From Algibacter luteus (lineage in GTDB: Bacteria > Bacteroidota > Bacteroidia > Flavobacteriales > Flavobacteriaceae), in assembly GCF_900141715.1 (NCBI RefSeq), contig NZ_FQYK01000013.1, positions 1 to 32,995 on the forward strand: a stretch of DNA of 32,995 nt, in the 5' to 3' direction. Position 1 is the first letter of the stretch. Every line of letters starts with the position of its first letter. Shown piece after piece: positions 1 to 5,472 of this stretch. A program made the position numbers and the translations under genes. Below the pieces are notes generated by a model. The model had not been told where the DNA came from, did no database searches, and saw only the letters and a list, made by a program, of their open reading frames with translations.

Positions 1-156
1 GTTTGGAAGGGATAAGCGCTGAAAGCATATAAGCGCGAAACCCACCACAAGATGAGATTTCTTTAAAGGGTCGTGGGAGATGACCACGTTGATAGGCTAT
101 AGGTGTAAAGGCAGTAATGTCATAGCCGAGTAGTACTAATAACCCATAGGCTTATT
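1..156 (+). rRNA. 23S ribosomal RNA, 3' end (partial)
   Basis: The first ~156 bases match the conserved 3' end of bacterial 23S rRNA as I know it from Bacteroidota. The region ends with the stretch around 'gccgagtagtactaataacc' and the closing 'cataggctt'. The 5' part lies outside the window. The exact 3' end is approximate, since the mature end is set by processing. Confidence 0.95.
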
Positions 157-293
157 GTACGCCTGTTTTTTTATAAAGTTCAATAGAATTATTACAATCA
201 TGTTCTTATTTTCAATATGTTAAGATATATGTTCCGATTTTAATCGGAACGCTGAAGACTAGAAGCGAAAGCCGACAGTCAGCAGCTATAACT
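157..293 (+). other. 23S-5S rRNA spacer with processing-type hairpins
   Basis: No gene is visible between the 23S end and 5S. At 231-250 there is a perfect hairpin with 9-bp arms (gttccgatt/aatcggaac) and a tt loop. A second imperfect inverted pair (gctga...tcagc) lies at about 251-284. Such stems in rRNA spacers are usually processing sites; that role is inferred here. Confidence 0.6.
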
Positions 294-402
294 TAAGGTG
301 GTTATAGCGATGGGGCTCACCTCTTACCATTCCGAACAGAGAAGTTAAGCCCATTAGCGCCGATGGTACTACATTTGTGGGAGAGTAGGTCGTTGCCTTT
401 TT
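294..402 (+). rRNA. rrf: 5S ribosomal RNA
   Basis: The stretch has the 5S landmarks: 'ggggctcacctcttaccatt', 'ccgaacagagaagttaagcc', 'gatggtactacattt', 'gggagagtaggtcgttgcc'. It follows the 23S end at the spacing expected for an rRNA operon and is followed by a terminator hairpin. Ends are estimated to within a few bases from complementarity of the terminal helix. Confidence 0.93.
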
Positions 403-408
403 TGAAAG

Positions 409-437
409 CCCTTCATGGAAACATGGAGGGTTTTTTT
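409..437 (+). terminator. rRNA operon terminator
   Basis: Arms cccttcatg (409-417) and catggaggg (422-430) pair with one G-U wobble around a gaaa loop and are followed by a T run. It lies directly after 5S, as expected for a Rho-independent terminator. Confidence 0.85.
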
Positions 438-478
438 GTGCTTTAAAGCGAAATAGTATTGAAAACCAAACCTTCCAC

Positions 479-517
479 GCCGATGGTACTACATTAGGAG
501 AGCGTAGAGTCGTTGCC
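479..517 (+). pseudogene. Decayed duplicate of the 5S rRNA 3' tail
   Basis: This stretch repeats the 5S 3' third (359-397): 'gccgatggtactacatt', then a scrambled 'aggagagcgtagagt', then 'cgttgcc'. It is followed, as in the intact copy, by a hairpin with a T run and then 'gctttaaa'. The upstream two thirds of a 5S gene are absent, so this cannot be a working 5S gene. It looks like the remnant of a tandem duplication of the 5S tail plus terminator, with a period of about 120 bp. Confidence 0.75.
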
Positions 518-525
518 GTTTTTGA

Positions 526-560
526 ATCCCGATTCTAAGATAAGAATCGGGATTTTTTTT
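526..560 (+). terminator. Second terminator hairpin, after the 5S remnant
   Basis: A perfect 11-bp stem (atcccgattct at 526-536, agaatcgggat at 543-553) with a 6-nt loop is followed by a run of T. It occupies the same relative place as the terminator after the intact 5S gene, but the stem sequence differs. Confidence 0.8.
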
Positions 561-596
561 GCTTTAAACTCAAAACAAAACAAAACGGTATTAAAG

Positions 597-718
597 GTAA
601 GCGGGAAGTTAACACAGACTTGCGGGAGCGATAGTAGAGGATAGCTTTTGGTGAGGCGAGCATCGAGCCAAAACTAGTAACGGATAGCGCGGTTTTAACT
701 TTTTCTGGAAAAACCCGC
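597..718. repeat. Structured GC-richer intergenic stretch, possible dispersed repeat
   Basis: This stretch is clearly richer in G and C than the sequence around it and has no open frame of note. It holds related pieces ('gcgggagcgatag' at 622-634, 'aacggatagcgcgg' at 679-692) flanking an inverted pair (ttttgg at 646-651, ccaaaa at 668-673), and outer pieces gcgggaagttaa and ttaact...cccgc that partly pair. I associate this style with short intergenic repeats of flavobacteria, but only from memory. It is not a tRNA: no cloverleaf or TTCRA loop is present. Confidence 0.35.
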
Positions 719-750
719 CCTAAAAATCATTATGAATATTTTAAAAACAA

Positions 751-787
751 AAAATCCCGTAAACATTAAAGTTTCGGGATTTTTTTG
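751..787. terminator. Hairpin terminator, possibly bidirectional
   Basis: The arms aaatcccg...aaac and gttt...cgggattt close around 'attaaa', with a T run after it on + and an A run before it. It could therefore terminate transcription from either side. If the adjacent tRNA-like remnant (787-799) is real, this would be that tRNA's terminator on the - strand. Confidence 0.7.
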
Positions 788-803
788 TGGTACCTCCAGT
801 ACC
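787..803. other. Candidate attachment site (att) of the integrated element
   Basis: On the - strand, 787-799 reads ctggaggtaccac, which looks like the last bases of a tRNA (end of the T arm, 3' acceptor strand aggtacc, discriminator A). The rest of a tRNA is missing. The same bases also form an inverted repeat, ggtac-ctcca-gtacc (789-803), like the core of a tyrosine-recombinase site. A terminator lies on the rRNA side and an integrase gene begins 170 bp away on the other side, the usual arrangement at the end of an integrative element. The second att copy would be outside the window. Confidence 0.4.
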
Positions 804-896
804 ATTATTTGCTTGAACCTATGTTATGCTATTTTATATAATAATCTTTTTGTGCCTTTATTTATAATACTTATGAGATATTTTAAATAATTTATA

Positions 897-904
897 TACT
901 TTTG
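897..904 (+). promoter_or_regulatory. Possible -7 box for the integrase gene
   Basis: TACTTTTG fits the Bacteroidota -7 consensus TAnnTTTG exactly and lies about 70 bp before the integrase ATG. No TTG is found at the usual 17-23 bp upstream, so the promoter is only partly supported. Confidence 0.4.
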
Positions 905-927
905 AAATAACAATAGTTAAAGGAGAT

Positions 928-951
928 GTTGTCCCTTTTGTTGTCCCTTTT
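928..951 (+). repeat. Two abutting 12-bp direct repeats before the integrase
   Basis: The 12-mer gttgtccctttt occurs twice without a gap (928-939 and 940-951), 23 bp before the integrase start. Tandem short repeats between an att core and an integrase gene often serve as arm-type integrase or excisionase binding sites; that role is inferred. Confidence 0.6.
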
Positions 952-974
952 TATGTAAATCATTTATTGAAATT

Positions 975-2270
975 ATGAGTAAATCAATTAAACCTACTTC
1001 GGGAACGATTAAATATAGATTAAAAGATGGTAATTCCAAAAAGGAAACCTCTATAATTTTAGATTATAGTTTTGGTAGAAACAATCGCATAAAATTTGCC
1101 ACGGGTTATAAAGTTTTACCTAAAAATTGGGATAAAACATACCAAAGAATTAGAGCGGTATCTACGATAAGAAATAGGGAAAAAGTTAATAGTGATTTAT
1201 TGAACTTCTCTTCAGAATTTGTAGATGCAGTATCTAAATTAGATGACTTAGAAAAACAAAACAAGAATGTGTTAAAATCACTTCTTTTCAAAATTGTTCG
1301 AAAAAATGAAAACAATGACAGCATAATTACTACTTTTTTTGAATATGCAGATGATTATATTGAAAAAAGAGAAAATCAAGCTAAGAATATTGATGCTGTA
1401 AAATTAAGTCCAATTACTATTAGGTCTTACAAGCAAACTGTAAATAGGCTAAAAGAATTTAATAGTCGTGTTAACTATAATTTAGATTTTGATAATATTA
1501 ATATGAATTTTTATTATACGTTTATAAAATATTTGGAGGATAATAATTATTCTGTGAATACTATAGGAAAGCATATAAAGAATTTGGTAACTATTTTAAA
1601 TAGAGCTACTGAAGACGGAATTAATACTAATCTTAAATATAAGCACTCTGAATTTAAAATGGTTTCTGAAGAAACTGTTTCAATTTATCTTACCGAAGCT
1701 GATATAGATGCTTTATATAAAACAGACTTGTCGAAAACAAAAGATTGGGAACTAGCTAGAGATATATTTTTAATTGGCTACTACACAGGGCAGAGAGTTT
1801 CAGATTATAATGGAATTACTAAAGACCAAATAAAAACGTTTAATGGAAAAGAGGTGTTTGAATTTAAACAACAAAAAACTAGTAAGCGTGTTTATGTTCC
1901 AATTCATAGACGTGTTAAAAAAATAATGGAACAACGTTATAATGGTTTTCCTCCTCGTAAATTAAATAATCCAGATATTAACGAATATATTAAAGAAGCA
2001 GGAAGAAAAGCAGAGATAAATGAGCAAGTCACAATTCAAAAAACGGTTGGTGGAAAAAAGACTTCAGAAACAGTACCTAAGTACAAGCTCATTGTTTCAC
2101 ATACTGCAAGAAGATCATTTTGTACAAATGCTTATTTATCTAAAATGCCAACAATTGATATTATGTCTATCAGCGGTCATTCTACAGAGCGAGAATTTTA
2201 CAAATACATAAAAGTTACACCTCAAGAAAGAGCTGTAAAAATTGCTGATAGTGCCTTTTTTAAAAATTAA
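975..2270 (+). CDS. Tyrosine recombinase (site-specific integrase)
   Basis: This 431-residue protein cuts and rejoins DNA at attachment sites and would insert and excise the element. Three regions fit the Bacteroidota integrase layout: an N-terminal arm-binding domain (about 10-100), a SAM-like core-binding domain (about 115-220) and the catalytic domain (about 235-425). The catalytic residues are visible: R274 in TGQRVSD, K301 in the beta hairpin, H376 and R379 in HTARR, H402 in ISGHS, and the nucleophile Y411 in KYIKVT. The length is normal and the frame intact. It lies next to the candidate att site with abutting 12-bp repeats upstream, and points into the element. The family call is firm; the target site is inferred. 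Confidence 0.95.
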   Translation: MSKSIKPTSGTIKYRLKDGNSKKETSIILDYSFGRNNRIKFATGYKVLPKNWDKTYQRIRAVSTIRNREKVNSDLLNFSSEFVDAVSKLDDLEKQNKNVLKSLLFKIVRKNENNDSIITTFFEYADDYIEKRENQAKNIDAVKLSPITIRSYKQTVNRLKEFNSRVNYNLDFDNINMNFYYTFIKYLEDNNYSVNTIGKHIKNLVTILNRATEDGINTNLKYKHSEFKMVSEETVSIYLTEADIDALYKTDLSKTKDWELARDIFLIGYYTGQRVSDYNGITKDQIKTFNGKEVFEFKQQKTSKRVYVPIHRRVKKIMEQRYNGFPPRKLNNPDINEYIKEAGRKAEINEQVTIQKTVGGKKTSETVPKYKLIVSHTARRSFCTNAYLSKMPTIDIMSISGHSTEREFYKYIKVTPQERAVKIADSAFFKN

Positions 2271-2284
2271 TTAATAACCTATAA

Positions 2285-3043
2285 ATGAATTACAAAGATG
2301 CATTTGCAATTGATGAAAAGTCAAGTTTAGATCAAGGAAATAAAGATTATAAGTTTAACCTAAAAAATTACAGTAATTACGAGCCGAAATTAGTTTACGA
2401 CTTCTATTTAAAGTACTTTATACGTTTGCTGCTTTTTGAAACTCGAATTTTAGAACTACATGGTTTTTTACAACATCATTACGATTATTGTAACGACCCA
2501 GAGCTCTACTATTCGGTTCTTGATCTTGAGGTTGTACCTAAAATTGAGGAGATTATTGACCATGCACAGGTGCGCCTAGAAGGACGAGGCTACTACAAAG
2601 AAGTAAAGTTAGAAAACGGTTTCACAGAAAGTGAAGGTATAATACAAAATTATGATTTAGATTACCCCCTAATGTTTCATCAGACATCTTTGAGCAGAAA
2701 ACATAAAGAATTTGCGAAAAGAGTTGAAATCATCAATAAATTTATTTTAGACTACAAAGGTAAAAAAGAGAAAAGACCATTAAAGTGGATAGCAGGTCCA
2801 TCCCAGTTAGCTGTGATTATTCAGGAGTTAATTTTACAAGGTTATATGGAAGGTGATATGCGAAATGGCGATGTAAATTGCCGCAAATTAGCACGAGAAC
2901 TTTATGATGTTTTTGATATTAAAGATTGTGATTCAGCTAGCTCTATAGAAATATATCTCAGTCCAGGTAATAAGCGACATAAAGGAGCAAAACAAAAATT
3001 TGATGATAGAAACTTTCTTATTCCTCCAGCACGTTTAACATAG
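2285..3043 (+). CDS. Conserved unknown protein of the integration module (possibly RteC-like)
   Basis: I do not recognise this 252-residue protein with certainty. It begins 14 bp after the integrase stop, so the two are probably co-transcribed. The N-terminal half is rich in aromatic and charged residues and looks helical. The C-terminal part, from W168 (WIAGPSQLAVIIQELILQG) through a 'CRKLARELYDVFDI' helix and a basic tail, is reminiscent of the C-terminal region of RteC, a regulator of excision in Bacteroides conjugative transposons. There is no signal peptide, membrane segment or enzyme motif. A regulator of element excision is plausible from position and weak resemblance only. Confidence 0.55.
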   Translation: MNYKDAFAIDEKSSLDQGNKDYKFNLKNYSNYEPKLVYDFYLKYFIRLLLFETRILELHGFLQHHYDYCNDPELYYSVLDLEVVPKIEEIIDHAQVRLEGRGYYKEVKLENGFTESEGIIQNYDLDYPLMFHQTSLSRKHKEFAKRVEIINKFILDYKGKKEKRPLKWIAGPSQLAVIIQELILQGYMEGDMRNGDVNCRKLARELYDVFDIKDCDSASSIEIYLSPGNKRHKGAKQKFDDRNFLIPPARLT

Positions 3044-3074
3044 TTATTTAATACTGTTTATAAACTGGCGTATA

Positions 3075-3096
3075 CACCTAAAGTCTAAATTAGGTG
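3075..3096 (+). promoter_or_regulatory. Inverted repeat upstream of the excisionase-like gene
   Basis: Perfect 7-bp arms cacctaa (3075-3081) and ttaggtg (3090-3096) enclose 8 nt. It could be an operator or an RNA hairpin. There is no T run, so it is not a standard terminator. Confidence 0.4.
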
Positions 3097-3111
3097 ATGT
3101 TAATTGTAATA

Positions 3112-3141
3112 TTGTACTATTAAGAATTAAACATAGTACAA
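3112..3141 (+). promoter_or_regulatory. Palindrome ending at the start codon of the excisionase-like gene
   Basis: Perfect 9-bp arms ttgtactat (3112-3120) and atagtacaa (3133-3141) are separated by 12 nt, and the second arm ends directly before the ATG at 3142. This placement covers the translation start region. It may be an operator bound by the downstream HTH protein or another element regulator, or a hairpin that hides the start codon. The repeat is seen directly; the role is inferred. Confidence 0.55.
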
Positions 3142-3429
3142 ATGAAGTCAACACAACTTAATATTTATCAAAGAATACTTGATGAGCTTACTGAAAATAT
3201 CTTGAAAGGTGTTGATAGGAAGTTAAAAACGTATTTTGATAAATACAAGCCATCCAAAAAAGATGAAGATGAGCTTCTTACGGTTGATGAAACTCTTAAA
3301 ATCCTAAAATGTTCTAAACAAGCCCTTTGGAATTGGCGCAAAAACGGTATACTCCCTAGCTATCGATTAGGGAATCGTGTCTACTACAAAAAGAGTGATA
3401 TTTTTTCGAAACTCATTAAACAGGAATAG
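3142..3429 (+). CDS. Excisionase-like helix-turn-helix protein
   Basis: This 95-residue protein has a MerR/excisionase-type HTH at about residues 48-92: LLTVDETLKILKCSKQALWN, then WRKNGILPSYRLGNRVYYKKSDI. In this fold the wing 'RLGNRVYYKKSDI' follows the two helices; proteins of this size in integrated elements usually act as excisionases or small regulators. The first 45 residues are probably helical. Its start codon abuts a 9+9-bp palindrome, which suggests autoregulation. The next gene starts one base after its stop, so they form an operon. The HTH family is clear; a role in excision follows from context. Confidence 0.8.
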   Translation: MKSTQLNIYQRILDELTENILKGVDRKLKTYFDKYKPSKKDEDELLTVDETLKILKCSKQALWNWRKNGILPSYRLGNRVYYKKSDIFSKLIKQE

Positions 3430-3430
3430 T

Positions 3431-4096
3431 ATGATAAACAAAGGATTTATAATGCTACATCGCGAGTTAATCGATTGGGAATGGTATACGGATGTTAATG
3501 TTTGCAAATTGTTTGTGCATTGTTTGCTAAGGGTTAACTACAGTAAAAAAAAATGGCAGGGGATTGTTGTGAATAAAGGAGAGTTTATTACATCTTACGA
3601 TAAACTTGCAGTCGAAACGGGGCTAACGGTAAGTAAGGTAAGAACAGCTTTATCAAAATTAGAAGGAACAAATTACCTTAAAGTAGAAACTACAACAGCT
3701 TATACTAAAATCAGCTTTCCAAAATTAAATGATTTTGTTGTTGAAGTTCGTCAGTCACAAAATGACACGCCAAATGACATACCAAATAGCAATGAAGTAA
3801 CAAACATTTCACAATCAAATGACAATCATTTAGCAACAACGAATACTAATAATAATTTAATAAAAAATAGAAAAAAGATATTTAGAGACAAGGTTTTCTC
3901 TCACTCCACTTTTGATAATATAATTTTAGAATCTTTTTTTGATTATTGGAGCGAGCTAAACACAGATAAAACAAAAATGCGTTTTGAAACAGAACGATTT
4001 TTTGAAATCGAGAAGCGTTTAAAAAAATGGGCTGCCAATGAACGACCTAAAATGATTTCAACAAAAGTTAAACCTGAATTATTAACTAATAGATAA
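3431..4096 (+). CDS. Winged-helix replication-initiator / replisome-organizer-like protein
   Basis: The start is set at the ATG at 3431, one base after the preceding stop, giving 221 residues; the longer in-frame extension overlaps the HTH gene. The N-terminus (MLHRELIDWEWYTDVNVCKL, GEFITSYDKLAVETGLTVSK, VRTALSKLE) matches the pattern of phage and element replisome-organizer domains of the DnaD/replication-protein-O kind. These bind origin DNA and recruit the host helicase through a loader. The middle is Asn/Thr-rich and probably a linker; a short C-terminal region (about 160-210) has Trp and charged helices. The next gene encodes a DnaC-like loader, which supports a replication role. The exact family is uncertain. 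Confidence 0.65.
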   Translation: MINKGFIMLHRELIDWEWYTDVNVCKLFVHCLLRVNYSKKKWQGIVVNKGEFITSYDKLAVETGLTVSKVRTALSKLEGTNYLKVETTTAYTKISFPKLNDFVVEVRQSQNDTPNDIPNSNEVTNISQSNDNHLATTNTNNNLIKNRKKIFRDKVFSHSTFDNIILESFFDYWSELNTDKTKMRFETERFFEIEKRLKKWAANERPKMISTKVKPELLTNR

Positions 4097-4103
4097 TGAA
4101 ATT

Positions 4104-4835
4104 ATGAGACTTAACCAAACACAAAAAATCGGGGAAGTAGTCAGCAATTTTAAAACACAAAAAGTGAAAACTGATTGTCCGAAATTGATAATGCATCCAC
4201 AACAAATCTTCACCAAACAGCAGTTATGGAACGAATTTATTATCGAGTTTCAAATGGAATATCGTAGAGAATTTAAAAGGTCTAATGATAACTTGGCAAA
4301 TATCAAGGTGTTGTTTTACTACTTTTTAAATGATTTAGAGTTCTTTAACTGTGAAAACCTTATACATGCTGAAAATGAACCATCTTTTAAGAAAGGATTG
4401 ATGGTAGTCGGGAGTTATGGCATTGGCAAAAGCGCATATTTTAAGGTGTTTGAGAAAATATTTAATAAGCATAAAGTATTAAGGTTTAAAGGCTATGGTG
4501 CAAAAGATTTGGTAAAAAGTTATGAAGTATGTCCTACACCATTTGATAGGAGTTATATGTTGGATAAAACAGTAAGGCCAAAGTTGTTTATTGACGATAT
4601 TAATTCAGAACGAATTGCAAGCAACTACGGAAATTGTGATGTAATTGAGGAAATTCTCTTTAAACAAAACGAAAAAAAATACATGACTTATGTAACGTGC
4701 AACCATACCAATCACGAAAACAACATAGAGCAAACATTGTTCGATTTAGGTAATAGGTATGGTGGAAGGATGCACGACCGTTTCTTTGAAATGTTTAACA
4801 TTGTTGTTTTTAAAGGAAAGAGCATGAGAAGATAA
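4104..4835 (+). CDS. DnaC/IstB-like AAA+ ATPase, probable helicase loader
   Basis: The 243-residue protein carries a Walker A motif GSYGIGKS (103-110), a Walker B LFIDDI (161-166), a sensor-1 TCNHT (198-202) and a C-terminal GRMHDRFFEMFN with an arginine in the position typical of the DnaC/IstB clade. Such ATPases load the replicative helicase onto DNA opened by an initiator. It begins 7 bp after the winged-helix gene, so the two likely form an element-borne replication unit. IstB-type transposition helpers share this fold, but no transposase gene is near, so a helicase loader is the better call. Confidence 0.75.
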   Translation: MRLNQTQKIGEVVSNFKTQKVKTDCPKLIMHPQQIFTKQQLWNEFIIEFQMEYRREFKRSNDNLANIKVLFYYFLNDLEFFNCENLIHAENEPSFKKGLMVVGSYGIGKSAYFKVFEKIFNKHKVLRFKGYGAKDLVKSYEVCPTPFDRSYMLDKTVRPKLFIDDINSERIASNYGNCDVIEEILFKQNEKKYMTYVTCNHTNHENNIEQTLFDLGNRYGGRMHDRFFEMFNIVVFKGKSMRR

Positions 4836-4891
4836 AAGGTTAAATTAAACTTTATTTTACGTTTTAATCAATCAAAATCTTGAAAACGACT

Positions 4892-5323
4892 ATGAAAACA
4901 ACAAAATTATGCAAACATTGTTGCCAAACTTTTGAAGCTAGAAGAAGTAATCACGTCTATTGCACCACAAGTTGTAAAACAAAAGCAAGCTATAAAAAAA
5001 ATGACTATAAATATGTTTCAGGTCACTATCAAAAAGAAGAGGTAGTGTCGAGTGAAAAATTAGCTGTACCAGCAAATCAGGATTTAATAAATTTACTTCA
5101 AGATTTAGAGAAAAAAATTGAAGGTTTAGAAAATAAAAGTTCTATAAAATCAGCATCAATAAAAGAAGCTGCTCTTGGTACAATAGCAGCAGACGCAACT
5201 ATTTATGCTACTAAAAAAATATTCGCTCCAACTTCTTTACCTGCCACGAAAGGAGATATTGTATTTTTAAGGAAAGAATTAAATGAACTAAAAATTATAA
5301 TTCAAAATCATCTAAACCATTAA
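4892..5323 (+). CDS. Small zinc-ribbon protein of unknown function
   Basis: The ATG at 4892 is preferred to an in-frame TTG 12 bases upstream; this gives 143 residues. The N-terminus has a treble-clef or zinc-ribbon pattern C7-x2-C10 ... C24-x3-C28 within basic residues, so it may bind DNA or RNA. After a linker, residues ~58-80 can form a short coiled coil, residues ~85-110 are an Ala-rich, mildly hydrophobic stretch (AALGTIAADATIYATKKIF), and the C-terminus is another helix. It closes the integration/replication gene row, 44 bp after the ATPase. I do not recognise a named family. Confidence 0.65.
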   Translation: MKTTKLCKHCCQTFEARRSNHVYCTTSCKTKASYKKNDYKYVSGHYQKEEVVSSEKLAVPANQDLINLLQDLEKKIEGLENKSSIKSASIKEAALGTIAADATIYATKKIFAPTSLPATKGDIVFLRKELNELKIIIQNHLNH

Positions 5324-5324
5324 T

Positions 5325-5472
5325 GTTTATTTGATAAACTTATATCAACATGTATTATCTATAAGTTGAAAACGCATTTATATAAACTCTAATAATTTGT
5401 TTTGGATAATCTCTTTTTTTATAATGTGAGTACATTAAAATTCTTACTTTAATGGTCAAATAAGGTTTTTAA
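5325..5472 (+). promoter_or_regulatory. Intergenic region before the STAND gene, with inverted repeats
   Basis: The gap holds a small hairpin (gtttat-ttg-ataaac, 5325-5339) and an 8-bp inverted repeat (aacttata at 5337-5344, tataagtt at 5360-5367). A stretch at about 5390-5430 resembles AT-rich promoter sequence (taatttg, then a T run), but no consensus promoter is clear. The promoter of the defence genes is probably here. Confidence 0.35.

Noticed and set aside
479-517. A second 5S rRNA gene
   Set aside because: Only the 3' third is recognisable and its middle is scrambled; the 5' two thirds are absent, so it is listed as a remnant.
787-860. A complete tRNA gene on the - strand
   Set aside because: Only the 3' end resembles a tRNA; no anticodon arm, D arm or T loop can be traced beyond it.
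928-951. Start of a CRISPR array
   Set aside because: There are only two abutting 12-mers without spacers; no CRISPR-like repeat-spacer pattern was found anywhere in the window.
2020-2211. Short + strand frame inside the integrase gene
   Set aside because: It lies in another frame over the catalytic region and has no independent support.
3377-3430. An upstream extension of the winged-helix gene overlapping the HTH gene
   Set aside because: The ATG at 3431 begins right after the HTH stop and gives the expected MLHREL N-terminus; the extension has no family-like sequence.
4104-4835. IstB-type transposition helper of an insertion sequence
   Set aside because: No transposase gene or terminal inverted repeats are nearby, and the upstream gene looks like a replication initiator.
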